Origin: Pseudomonadota bacterium
Lineage (GTDB): Bacteria; Myxococcota; Polyangia; Polyangiales; Polyangiaceae
NCBI GenBank assembly: GCA_023419055.1
Contig: JAEZYO010000643.1
Location: forward strand, 1 to 20,083
DNA: 20,083 bases
Direction: 5' to 3'
This document shows, in pieces, positions 6,680 through 14,946 of this stretch. The translations under genes and the position numbers were made by a program. The notes below the pieces were generated by a model. It made no database searches and was not told the DNA's origin. It saw only the letters and a list, made by a program, of their open reading frames with translations. The first letter of the stretch is position 1, and each line of letters starts with the position of its first letter.

Positions 6680-9117
6680 ACGTAGAGCGGGCACGCCGCT
6701 GCGAGCGGCCGGCGGCCGACTTCATCCCGTACTCGCACCACGTCACGCCAAGCATCGTGGCGACGAAGGGCGGCGAGTACCTGTCCGTCTGGGCCATCGG
6801 CGGCCGGGCCCACGAGTCGGCGTCCAGCGAGGACGTCGCGTCGTGGGTCGTCGATCTCAACAACGCCTGGCGAGGGATCTCCGAGGCCGGCGTCGCCTTC
6901 TGGTCGCACGTCGTCCGCCGGCGCGCCCAGGAGTTCCCGGCAGGCGACTTCGATGGCGTGTTCCCGCGGAGGCTCGACGCCGCCTACCGGGCGACCCTGC
7001 GCCGCTCCCGGTTCATGGTGAACGAGCTGTACCTCGCCCCCGTGCTCCGGACCGTGGGCGACGAGGTCCTCGAGACGCTCGGCCGCGGCGAGCGAGAGAA
7101 CCTCGACACGAAGCAGAAGCGCCAGGCCGACGGCATCACCAAACTCGACGAGATCAACCGGACGCTTCGTATGACGCTGAGGCGCTACGATGCGGCGGTG
7201 CTCGGCGCCTACGAAGGGCCCGGAGGCCGCGCGTTCTCGGCGGTGCTCGAGGCCGTGGCGCAACTCCTGAATGGAGAGCGGCTCCGCATCCCGATCTGCC
7301 GAGGCCGCTTCGCCGATTACCTGGCCCTGAACCGGGTCCTCTTCGCTCGGCACGGCGAGATCGGCGAGCTCCGGCTCCCGGACCGCGTCCGCCGGTTCGG
7401 GATGCTGGAGCTCTTCGAGTACGACGGGAAGGGTACGGTCGCCGGCGAGCTGGACGGCCTCCTGCGCGCAGACTTCGAGTTCATCCTCACCCAGAGCTTC
7501 AGCGCGCTGTCAAAGGAGGCCGCGAAGGGCTTCCTGGGTCGCCACAAGCAGCGGCTCGTTGACGCCCGGGACGTGGCGAAGAGTCAGGTCGGCGAGATCG
7601 ATGCCGCCCTCGACCAGCTCATGTCGGGGCAGTTCGTCCTCGGGGAGCACCACGCGACGCTGCTCGCCTTCGGCGAGGAGGTCGACGAGGTCCGCGATCA
7701 CCTGGCCTGGGCGCGCTCGGAGCTGCTCGACAGGGGCATCGTGGCGAAGCCGCTCGACCTGGCGCTCGAGGCGGGCTTCTGGGCGCAGCTCCCGGGGAAC
7801 TTCCGGTGGCGGCCCCGCCCGATGGCGATCACCTCGCAGAACTTCCTCTGCTTCTCGCCCTTCCACAACTTCATGTCTGGGAAGCCCGACGGGAACCCGT
7901 GGGGCCCGGCGGTCACGGTGCTCCGGACGGCGAGCGGCACGCCGCTCTACTTCAACTTCCACGCCTCCCCGGAGGGCCAGGACTCCGAGGGCGATCGGCT
8001 GCTCGGGAACACCCTCATCCTCGGGCAGTCGAGCGCCGGGAAGACGGTCCTCCTCGGCTTCCTGCTCGCGCAGGCCCAGAAGTACCGGCCGACGGTGGTG
8101 GCCTTCGACAAGGACCGCGGCCTCGAGATCGCCGTCCGGGCGATGGGCGGGCGCTACTTCCCCCTGAAGAGCGGCGAGCCGACGGGCTGGAATCCGTTCC
8201 AGCTCGAGCCCACGAGCCGGAACATCCTCTTCCTGAAGGACCTCGTGAAGGCCCTCGTCGCAAGCGGCGGCTCCCCGCTCACGCAGCGCGATGTCGAGGA
8301 GATCGATCGCGCCGTGAACACGACGATGACGCTCATCGATCCGCGCGACCGGCGGCTCTCGTTACTCCTCCAGTCCTTGCCCGACCCGGCCGGCGAGGAC
8401 GATGCCCACCCCAGCGTCGCGGCGCGGCTCCGGCGGTGGTGCGAGGGCGGTCAGTACGGCTGGGTGTTCGACAACGCGAGGGACCTGCTCGACCTCTCCA
8501 CCCACCGCCTGTACGGGTTCGACCTCACCGAGTTCCTCGACTCCGCCGAGGCCCGCGGGCCGATGATGAAGTACCTCGTGTACCGCACGGAGGCGATGCT
8601 CGACGGCCGCCGCTTCATCTACGTCTTCGACGAGTGGTGGCGGGCGCTCTCGGGCGAGGACTTTGCGGAGCTCACGAAGAACAAGGGGAAGACCATCCGC
8701 AAGCAGGACGGGTTCCTCGTCCTCTCGACCCAGGAGCCCGACGACGCGCTCCGGAATCCCGTCGGCAAGTCGGTCATCCAGCAGTGCGCGACGCTGATCC
8801 TGCTCCGGAACCCCAACGCCACGCGCGAGGACTACGTCGAGGGGCTGAAGCTGAGCGAGCCGGAGTACGAGCTCGTACGCAAGCTGCCCGAGGACTCCCG
8901 CCAGTTCCTCGTGAAGCAGGGAGCGAGCTCGGCGCTCGCGGAGCTGGATCTCTCCGCCCTGCAGGCGGAGCTGCTCGTGCTCTCCGGGACCCCTGACCGC
9001 GCGCGGCTCGCGGCAGAGCTTTCGGCAGCCTGCGGCGAGGCCCCGGAGGCGTGGCTCCCGCGCTTCTGGGAGCGGCTGGGCATGAACGCGGACGAACCAC
9101 GAGGAGGAGAGCCATGA
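6667..9117 (+). CDS. virB4: VirB4-like ATPase of type IV secretion
   Basis: This 816-residue protein matches the usual VirB4 length. An N-terminal CagE/TrbE/VirB domain (about 1-420) precedes the ATPase domain. Walker A is 'GQSSAGKT' at 453-460 and Walker B is 'YVFDEWW' with Asp655-Glu656. A further motif, 'VLSTQEPDDAL', lies downstream. VirB4 is a cytoplasmic, membrane-associated ATPase that powers pilus biogenesis and substrate transfer. The ATG at 6667 has AAGGA six bases upstream. A GTG at 6676, overlapping the virB3 stop as GTGA, is the alternative start and would shorten it by three residues. It overlaps the primase gene by ATGA. Confidence 0.95.
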   Translation: MGGVNVERARRCERPAADFIPYSHHVTPSIVATKGGEYLSVWAIGGRAHESASSEDVASWVVDLNNAWRGISEAGVAFWSHVVRRRAQEFPAGDFDGVFPRRLDAAYRATLRRSRFMVNELYLAPVLRTVGDEVLETLGRGERENLDTKQKRQADGITKLDEINRTLRMTLRRYDAAVLGAYEGPGGRAFSAVLEAVAQLLNGERLRIPICRGRFADYLALNRVLFARHGEIGELRLPDRVRRFGMLELFEYDGKGTVAGELDGLLRADFEFILTQSFSALSKEAAKGFLGRHKQRLVDARDVAKSQVGEIDAALDQLMSGQFVLGEHHATLLAFGEEVDEVRDHLAWARSELLDRGIVAKPLDLALEAGFWAQLPGNFRWRPRPMAITSQNFLCFSPFHNFMSGKPDGNPWGPAVTVLRTASGTPLYFNFHASPEGQDSEGDRLLGNTLILGQSSAGKTVLLGFLLAQAQKYRPTVVAFDKDRGLEIAVRAMGGRYFPLKSGEPTGWNPFQLEPTSRNILFLKDLVKALVASGGSPLTQRDVEEIDRAVNTTMTLIDPRDRRLSLLLQSLPDPAGEDDAHPSVAARLRRWCEGGQYGWVFDNARDLLDLSTHRLYGFDLTEFLDSAEARGPMMKYLVYRTEAMLDGRRFIYVFDEWWRALSGEDFAELTKNKGKTIRKQDGFLVLSTQEPDDALRNPVGKSVIQQCATLILLRNPNATREDYVEGLKLSEPEYELVRKLPEDSRQFLVKQGASSALAELDLSALQAELLVLSGTPDRARLAAELSAACGEAPEAWLPRFWERLGMNADEPRGGEP

Positions 9118-10472
9118 TCTCATCCGAGGTCATCGAGGAGGTGCGGCGGCTCGTAGATCCCGTCGCGCTGATCGGTCGCCGGGTCAAGCTCTGGAAGTGC
9201 GGGAACGGCTACTCGGGCTCCTGCCCCTTCCACGAGGAGCGCGAAGCGAGCTTCCGCGTGTACCCGAAGGAGAAGCGCTTCGTGTGCTTCGGCTGTGGGG
9301 CGAGCGGCGACGTCTTCCAGTTCTTCCAGCGGGCCGACGGGAAAGCGTTCCCGCTCATCGTGCGCGAACTGGGCGCCTCGGTCGGGATCGTCATCCCGCG
9401 CGACCGCCCGCCCACGCCGGAGGAGCAGCGCGGGCGGGAGGTGCGGATGGCGCTCTACGCCGCGTGCGAGGTCGCCGCGTGCCAGTGGCAGCGGAACCTC
9501 TGGGGCGCGCACGGCGAGAAGGCGAGGAAGTACCTCGCCAGCCGCGGCGTCCGGGATGAGACCGCGCGCGCGTTCCGGCTCGGGTATGCGCTCGCGGACT
9601 GGCACGATCTCGAGCGCGGGCTCACGACCGCGCACATCGCGGCCCGCGTCCAGGAGGCGGCCGGCCTCGTCGTGGCACGTGCGGCTCAGGACGGCTCGGG
9701 CCAGCATCACGACCGTTTCCGGTGGAGAATCATGTTCCCCATCGGCGACGCCGAGGGGCGGGTGATCGGGTTCGGCGGGCGGGCCATCGACGCGGACGCC
9801 GAGCCGAGATACCTGAACGGCCCCGAGACGCCGCTCTACAAGAAGTCCCGGACCTTGTACGGCCTCCACACCGCGCGCGAGGCAATCCGGCGGCGGGGGA
9901 GGGCGATCGCCGTCGAGGGATACTTCGACGTCCTCGCCCTGCATCAGGCGGGATTCGCCGAGGTCGTCGGCACGGCCGGGACCGCGCTCTCGTCGGAGCA
10001 AGTCGGCCTGCTCGAGGCGAGCGGCTGCCGCGAGCTCGTGCTCCTCTTCGACGCGGACGAGGCCGGCGGCATGGCCGCGAGCCGCGCGGCGGCGCTGCTC
10101 CTCCAGTCGAACCTCTCGTCCCTCGTTGCCGAGATTCCCGCGACCGCTGGCGGCCCGCACGATCCGGACGTGCTCGTTGCGCGCTCCGGCAGGCGCGGAG
10201 TCGAGGACGTCCTCGCGGCGGCCCGACCTCTGACCGAGTACCTCATCGAGGACGCGATCCGCCGCCACGCCGGCGGCGTTGGCCCGCAGGCCCCGGTGGA
10301 GCACAAGCTCGCCGTCATCCGGGCGCTCACGCCCTTCGTCCTCGCCGTCCCCGAAGGCCTCCCCCGCTCCACGTTCGAGCGGATGCTGGCGCGGCGGCTC
10401 GACATCGACATCGGCCCGATGCGGGCCGAGTACCGCCGTGCGGCCAGCACGGCAGAGGAGAGGACGCGATGA
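9114..10472 (+). CDS. DnaG-like primase embedded in the virB operon
   Basis: This 452-residue protein makes RNA primers for DNA synthesis. Its CHC2-type zinc finger is Cys37-x2-His40 and Cys58-x2-Cys61. The DnaG catalytic core follows, with 'YLNGPETPLYKKSRTLYGL' at about 233-251. The toprim motifs are 'VEGYFDVLAL' (Glu268) and 'LLFDADEAG' (Asp313, Asp315). It is shorter than chromosomal DnaG (roughly 580-600 residues), and the C-terminal part after about 370 looks reduced, so the helicase-interaction domain may be missing or different. It starts at an ATGA overlap with virB4 after a good GGAGGAGA site, and ends in an ATGA overlap with virB5. Plasmid primases are known to act in conjugation. 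This location between virB4 and virB5 is unusual. Confidence 0.92.
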   Translation: MISSEVIEEVRRLVDPVALIGRRVKLWKCGNGYSGSCPFHEEREASFRVYPKEKRFVCFGCGASGDVFQFFQRADGKAFPLIVRELGASVGIVIPRDRPPTPEEQRGREVRMALYAACEVAACQWQRNLWGAHGEKARKYLASRGVRDETARAFRLGYALADWHDLERGLTTAHIAARVQEAAGLVVARAAQDGSGQHHDRFRWRIMFPIGDAEGRVIGFGGRAIDADAEPRYLNGPETPLYKKSRTLYGLHTAREAIRRRGRAIAVEGYFDVLALHQAGFAEVVGTAGTALSSEQVGLLEASGCRELVLLFDADEAGGMAASRAAALLLQSNLSSLVAEIPATAGGPHDPDVLVARSGRRGVEDVLAAARPLTEYLIEDAIRRHAGGVGPQAPVEHKLAVIRALTPFVLAVPEGLPRSTFERMLARRLDIDIGPMRAEYRRAASTAEERTR

Positions 10473-11158
10473 CCCTGTTCAAGACGTGCGTGGCGATCGC
10501 GGGAGCGAGCCTCGTGGCCGCGGGGGTTGCGCGGGCCGGAGGCTGGCCGGTGTTCGACGCCTCGAGCTTCAGCCAGCTCACGATGACGGTGAAGACCTTG
10601 TCGCAGCAGCTCAACGAGCTACAGGCCACGTACCGCGCCCTGAACGGCGTCCGCGGTTTCGGGGGCATGCTCAACGATCCGGCGCTCCGGCAGTACCTCC
10701 CGCCCGAGTGGATGAAGGTCTACGACGAGGCGATGGCGGGCGGCCACGCCGGGATCTCCGGGCCCCTCCAGGCGGTCCGGTCCGCGGAGCAGCTCCGCGG
10801 CTCGGTCGCAGACGCGCAGGCCAGCATTACAGCCCGGAGCAGGAACGCGTCCATGACCGACAAGGCGGTCGGCCTCCGCGCCTTCGAGGGCGCGCGGGCG
10901 AGGCTTGCGCAAATCGAGCAGCTCATGGGCCAGATCAACCTGACCCGGGATCCGAAGGGGATCGCGGAGCTCCAGGCGCGCATCGCCGTCGAGCAGGCTG
11001 CCGTCCAGAACGAGACAACCAAGCTGCAGCTCGTGGCCATGCTCCAGCGTGCGGAGGAGCGGCTCATCGAGCAGCAGAAGAGCGATCTCGCGCAGCGCAT
11101 CCTGAGCTCGTCCAACCAGGGAATGCCCGCGTGCTGCTCGAGCAGGCTCGAGCGCTGA
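10469..11158 (+). CDS. virB5: VirB5-like minor pilus protein
   Basis: This 229-residue precursor begins with a signal peptide (cleavage after 'ARA', about residue 23). The mature part is almost entirely helical: 'FSQLTMTVKTLSQQLNELQ' (about 34-52) is the typical first helix of VirB5 proteins, and a long coiled-coil-like stretch runs from about 130 to 215. The protein ends with two adjacent cysteines near residue 222. VirB5 sits at the pilus tip and helps contact recipient cells. The ATG overlaps the primase stop as ATGA, and virB6 follows after 18 bases, the canonical order. Confidence 0.85.
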   Translation: MTLFKTCVAIAGASLVAAGVARAGGWPVFDASSFSQLTMTVKTLSQQLNELQATYRALNGVRGFGGMLNDPALRQYLPPEWMKVYDEAMAGGHAGISGPLQAVRSAEQLRGSVADAQASITARSRNASMTDKAVGLRAFEGARARLAQIEQLMGQINLTRDPKGIAELQARIAVEQAAVQNETTKLQLVAMLQRAEERLIEQQKSDLAQRILSSSNQGMPACCSSRLER

Positions 11159-11176
11159 CGCGCACGGAGGTCGAGC

Positions 11177-12052
11177 GTGTTCCGCCTCTTCACACCGCTG
11201 TTCAGCGAGATCGATCGCGTCACCATCGTCTTCACCCGGGACGTGTCCTCGCGCGTCATCGCGGGGATCACGCCGGTCCTCTCCGCCGGGCTCACCGTCT
11301 GGTTCATCACCTGGGGGATCCTGCTCATGCGCGGCGCCGTCGAGCAGCCGGTGCGTGAGTTCCTGGGGAAGGTGATCCGGACGGCGCTCATCGTCTCGGT
11401 CGCCCTGGGGGCCGGGCTCTACCAAGCCGACGTCGCGGAGGTCATCCGGACCGCGCCCGACGAGCTCGCCGCGGTGGTTGCGGGGAGAGAGGTGACTCTC
11501 GGGTTCGACGTGGATCCCCTCGGAACGGAGAGCCGTCAGGCGGCGCTCATCGACCTCGCCGCTGGGCGAGGACTCGCCAAGGCGCAGGACGCGTTCGAGA
11601 AGGGCGGGATCCTCACGCAGCAGGGCGTCGCCTTCTACACCTTCGGGGTTCTCATCCTGCTCGCGACCGTGATCATGGTCGGGGTTGGCGGAGCGCTGAT
11701 CCTCGTCGCGAAGGTGATGCTTGCCCTGCTCGCCGCCCTCGGGCCGCTCTTCATCGCCGCGCTCCTGTTCGAGACGACGAAGCGCTTCTTCGAGCGGTGG
11801 GTCGCGATGATCGCGACGTACGGGCTCCTCATCGTGCTGTTCGCGTGCGTGTTCACGTTCCTGCTCGCGATCTTCTCGAACTACATGGACGGGGTGAGCC
11901 TCGACGGAAACATGAACGTCGCCTACGGCATCGGCGGCGCGCTGGTCCTGACGATCGTCTCGGTGGCCATCCTGCTGGAGGTGCACCACCTGGCCGTCGG
12001 GCTCGGTGGCGGCTACGCGCACCGCATCCGCCTCGTGGGGAGGCAGACATGA
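11177..12052 (+). CDS. virB6: VirB6-like polytopic inner-membrane channel protein
   Basis: This 291-residue protein has about five or six hydrophobic helices (near 29-50, 66-84, 152-172, 173-198, 210-233 and 250-268) and a polar loop between about 85 and 150 likely to be periplasmic. That is the TrbL/VirB6 layout. VirB6 forms part of the inner-membrane channel for the transferred substrate. The GTG start has GGAGG six bases upstream (11166-11170). It ends in an ATGA overlap with the virB7 lipoprotein gene. Confidence 0.88.
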   Translation: MFRLFTPLFSEIDRVTIVFTRDVSSRVIAGITPVLSAGLTVWFITWGILLMRGAVEQPVREFLGKVIRTALIVSVALGAGLYQADVAEVIRTAPDELAAVVAGREVTLGFDVDPLGTESRQAALIDLAAGRGLAKAQDAFEKGGILTQQGVAFYTFGVLILLATVIMVGVGGALILVAKVMLALLAALGPLFIAALLFETTKRFFERWVAMIATYGLLIVLFACVFTFLLAIFSNYMDGVSLDGNMNVAYGIGGALVLTIVSVAILLEVHHLAVGLGGGYAHRIRLVGRQT

Positions 12053-12234
12053 AGGTGCTCCTCCTCGGTGCCCTCGTGGTCGGCTGCGCATCGGCCCCGC
12101 GCCCGAAGGCGCCCGACGAGTCGCACCGGATCCCGGTCAACCGGACGGTCCCGGCGGAGGTGGCGCGGCCGGACCGTCCGGAGCGACCCGCTGCGCGTGA
12201 CCCGGTCCGCGGCGACGGCGTGGAGTGGCGATGA
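12049..12234 (+). CDS. virB7: VirB7-like small lipoprotein
   Basis: This 61-residue lipoprotein has a short signal with lipobox 'VVGC' and the lipidated Cys at residue 13. A Pro/Arg-rich mature tail follows, including 'RIPVNRTVPAEV', of the kind that binds VirB9 in the outer-membrane core. The sequence itself is poorly conserved in this family, so the call rests on the lipobox, size and position between virB6 and virB8. It overlaps both neighbours by ATGA, and GGGGAGG precedes its start. Confidence 0.8.
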   Translation: MKVLLLGALVVGCASAPRPKAPDESHRIPVNRTVPAEVARPDRPERPAARDPVRGDGVEWR

Positions 12235-12908
12235 GATCGCTCGAGGTGGATCGGTACCTCGAGGAGGCGCGAGGGCTCGAACGGGACTACCTCGACGAAC
12301 TCGTTCGCGCGAGGCGCACGGCCTGGCGGGCCGCGGCCACAGCGGGCGTGCTCCTCGCCCTGGCGCTCGTCGCCCTCGCGGCGATGCAGCCGCTCAAGCG
12401 GGTGGAGGGGTTCGTACTCCGGGTCGACAACGCGACCGGCGCGGTCGATCTCGTGAACACGCTCCGCGATGGCGAGACCTCCTACGGCGAGGTCGTCGAT
12501 CGGTACTTCCTGAACAAGTACGTCCTGAACCGCGAGGGCTACGACTACGAGACCATCCAGACGGCGTACGACACTGCGCTCCTCCTGAGCAGCGAGGGCG
12601 TCCAGCGGGAGTACGCCGCCCTCTTCGCAGGCCCGGGGGCCCGCGACAAGGCGCTCTCGAACCGGGCGCGGATCGTCGTCAGGGTTCGGTCGATCACGCC
12701 CGGCTCCACGTCCAACACCGCCCTGGTCCGCTTCACGACGCGGCTCGTGAGGGAGAACGGCCAGCCCGCCGCGGAGCAGAGCCTCGTCGCCACGATCGGC
12801 TTCCGGTACGTCGGCGCTCCCATGCACGAGCAGGATCGCCTGCTGAACCCGCTGGGCTTCCAGGTCACGAGCTACCGCGTCGATCCCGAGGTCGTCGGGG
12901 GCGAGTAG
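12231..12908 (+). CDS. virB8: VirB8-like inner-membrane assembly factor
   Basis: This 225-residue bitopic protein has a cytoplasmic N-terminus, one membrane helix (about 32-52) and a periplasmic NTF2-like domain. Its family pattern is 'VVDRYFLNKYVLNREGYDY' at about 86-104 and 'NPLGFQVTSYRVDPE' near the end. VirB8 nucleates assembly and contacts VirB9, VirB10 and the pilus subunits. The ATG overlaps the virB7 stop as ATGA, and a GTG two codons upstream is a possible alternative. virB9 follows after 14 bases. Confidence 0.92.
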   Translation: MRSLEVDRYLEEARGLERDYLDELVRARRTAWRAAATAGVLLALALVALAAMQPLKRVEGFVLRVDNATGAVDLVNTLRDGETSYGEVVDRYFLNKYVLNREGYDYETIQTAYDTALLLSSEGVQREYAALFAGPGARDKALSNRARIVVRVRSITPGSTSNTALVRFTTRLVRENGQPAAEQSLVATIGFRYVGAPMHEQDRLLNPLGFQVTSYRVDPEVVGGE

Positions 12909-12922
12909 GGAAGGGCGATGCC

Positions 12923-13714
12923 ATGCGACTCGCGGTCCTCGGCAGCATCCTCCTCCTCGCCAGCACCCCGGCGCTGGCCGCGGACCGAGTGAGCCGCACG
13001 GGCGCGGACGACCGCATCCGGCACGTGGTTTATGACCCGGACGAGGTCGTGACCATCGACGCGGTGGCCGGTGTCGCGACGCACATCGTCCTCGAGCCCG
13101 GCGAGACGTACCTCACTCACGCCTTCGGCGACGGGAAGGCGTGGGACTTCGCGGTGAAGGGGAACCACTGCTTCCTGAAGGCGGTCGCGACCGACGCCGA
13201 CTCGAACCTCACGATCGTGACCGATCGGCGGAGCTACCACTTCAGCCTGCGGCTCAGTACGGACCCGGGGGCTGCTCCGACGTTCCAGATCGTCTTCCGG
13301 TACCCGGACCGCGACGCACGCCGGAAGCGCGAAGAGGGCGCGCGACGCGCGGTGGAGGAGGGCTTCGCGAGGCGGGGCGATCGCTCCAACCTCGAGTACA
13401 CGATGAGCGGCGATCTGGATCTCGCTCCCGTGAACGCCTGGGACGACGGTGAGTACACCTACTTCAAGTTCCCCGGCAACCGGGACCTCCCGGCGATCTA
13501 CCTGGTGGACCCGGACGGGAACGAGTCGATCGTGAACCGACACAGCGCGGGCGCGGCGAGCGAGACCGTGGTCGTGCACAGGGTCGCCCAGCGGTGGGTC
13601 CTCCGCCTCGGAGACCGCGCGCTCGCCATCTGGAACGACGCATATGACCCCGCAGGCCGCAGGAACACCTCGCGGACGTCTTCCCCCGACGTGAACCGGG
13701 TCCTCTGGAGGTAG
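12923..13714 (+). CDS. virB9: VirB9-like outer-membrane core component
   Basis: This 263-residue precursor has a clear signal peptide ending 'TPALAA' (about residue 20). An N-terminal domain ('VVYDPDEVVTIDAVAG', about 35-50; 'WDFAVKGNHCFLK' near 74-86) is followed by a charged linker (about 130-152). The C-terminal beta domain carries 'YTYFKFPGNRDLPAIYLVDPDG', the most typical VirB9 motif. VirB9 binds VirB7 and VirB10 to form the periplasmic and outer-membrane ring. Its stop codon overlaps the ribosome site of virB10. Confidence 0.93.
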   Translation: MRLAVLGSILLLASTPALAADRVSRTGADDRIRHVVYDPDEVVTIDAVAGVATHIVLEPGETYLTHAFGDGKAWDFAVKGNHCFLKAVATDADSNLTIVTDRRSYHFSLRLSTDPGAAPTFQIVFRYPDRDARRKREEGARRAVEEGFARRGDRSNLEYTMSGDLDLAPVNAWDDGEYTYFKFPGNRDLPAIYLVDPDGNESIVNRHSAGAASETVVVHRVAQRWVLRLGDRALAIWNDAYDPAGRRNTSRTSSPDVNRVLWR

Positions 13715-13719
13715 CGAAC

Positions 13720-14946
13720 ATGCCGGAGAAGGAGATCGACGCGGGGGCGGTGCTCGAGGAACGGGAGCAGGCGCGTGGGGACCCTGGCGACGCGGCGAAA
13801 CCCGCCGACGTCGAGGGTGCCCGTGGCGCGGCGGTGCTCGCGGGAGCCCGTCGCGCCTGGCCCGTCGGAGCGCGTATGCTCTTCGTGCTGCTCGGTGTGG
13901 TCGCGGCAGGGATCGTGACCGCCCTGCTCCTCAAGGCGCGGTCCGTTCGAAGCGAAAACGAGGCACACCAGCAGGAGCGGAAGGCCGCGGACGAGACGAT
14001 CGGGAGACGGGTGCCCGGGCTCAAGCTCGAGCCCGCAGCGGCAGCCGGCCTCGCGGGCGTGGGGAGAACCGAGCCGCAGGAGTACCCGGGAGAAGCGACC
14101 GCCGCAGCGCCTCCCTCGGGTGAGCAGGACGTGGTCCAGCGCCGGTTGGCGCGGGGCTTCGGTGCCGGCGAGGATGAAGGCGCGGGCGCGACTCGTGCCG
14201 AGGCGACGGATCCGTCTTCGCCCGCGGCCGCCACTCCCGGGCCGGCTGGCGGCGGGCCGGGTGCACCTGCCGCGGGCGGGCTCGACGAGAAGCTCGAGGC
14301 GACCCCGCTCCAGGTGGCCGTGGCCGGGCGCCTTCCCGACCGCGACTTCCTCCTCACGCAGGGCGCGATCCTGGACTGCGTGCTCGAGACGAAGATCGTC
14401 TCGACCGTCGCAGGGATGACCTCATGCCACCTCACCCGCGACGTCTACTCTACGAACGGGCGCGTCGTCCTCCTCGACCGCGGCTCGCGGGTGGTGGGCC
14501 GCTACGAGAGCGGGCTGCAGCAGGGCGCCACGCGCATCTTCGTCCTCTGGACGCGCGTCGAGACGCCGAACGGGATCGTCGTCCAGCTGCAGTCGCCGGG
14601 GACGGGGCCGCTGGGCGAAGCCGGAGTCGGCGGCTGGGTGGACACGCGATTCTGGGATCGATTCGGCGCCGCGATCCTCCTCAGCATCATCGAGGAGGGC
14701 ACGGACGCCGCGGCGGCGCGGGCGGCGGGTTCGGACAGCGGTCCCACCTTCAACATCGCGGGCACCACGACCGCCGGGAAGGACGTGATCGCGAAGTCCC
14801 TGGAGCCGACGATCAACATCCCGCCGGTCGTCTACAAGAACCAGGGGGAACGCGTGGCCATCTTCGTCGCGCGGGACCTCGACTTCCGGAGCGTGTATGG
14901 GCTCGAGCGAGGCGGCGACGCCGAGCGCCCGCAGGCCGGACCGTGA
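13720..14946 (+). CDS. virB10: VirB10-like envelope-spanning protein
   Basis: This 408-residue protein has a cytoplasmic N-terminus, one membrane helix (about 50-72), a Pro/Gly/Ala-rich periplasmic linker (about 95-190) and a C-terminal TrbI/VirB10 beta-barrel domain (about 195-395). Family motifs are 'LLTQGAILDCVLET', 'CHLTRDVYSTNGRVVLLDRGS' and 'NIPPVVYKNQGERVAIFVARDLDF' in order. VirB10 links inner and outer membranes and senses ATPase energy. It starts eight bases after GGAGG. Its 3' end overlaps virB11 by 50 bases. Confidence 0.95.
   Translation: MPEKEIDAGAVLEEREQARGDPGDAAKPADVEGARGAAVLAGARRAWPVGARMLFVLLGVVAAGIVTALLLKARSVRSENEAHQQERKAADETIGRRVPGLKLEPAAAAGLAGVGRTEPQEYPGEATAAAPPSGEQDVVQRRLARGFGAGEDEGAGATRAEATDPSSPAAATPGPAGGGPGAPAAGGLDEKLEATPLQVAVAGRLPDRDFLLTQGAILDCVLETKIVSTVAGMTSCHLTRDVYSTNGRVVLLDRGSRVVGRYESGLQQGATRIFVLWTRVETPNGIVVQLQSPGTGPLGEAGVGGWVDTRFWDRFGAAILLSIIEEGTDAAAARAAGSDSGPTFNIAGTTTAGKDVIAKSLEPTINIPPVVYKNQGERVAIFVARDLDFRSVYGLERGGDAERPQAGP

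Noticed and set aside
9120..10304. Minus-strand open frame of 394 codons opposite the primase gene
   Set aside because: It mirrors a primase with clear zinc-finger and toprim motifs. The antisense product has no recognisable pattern.
10619..12091. Long minus-strand open frame of 490 codons opposite virB5-virB6
   Set aside because: It is a shadow of GC-rich coding DNA: highly charged, Arg/Asp/Glu-rich, with no family pattern, and the + strand genes here are well supported.
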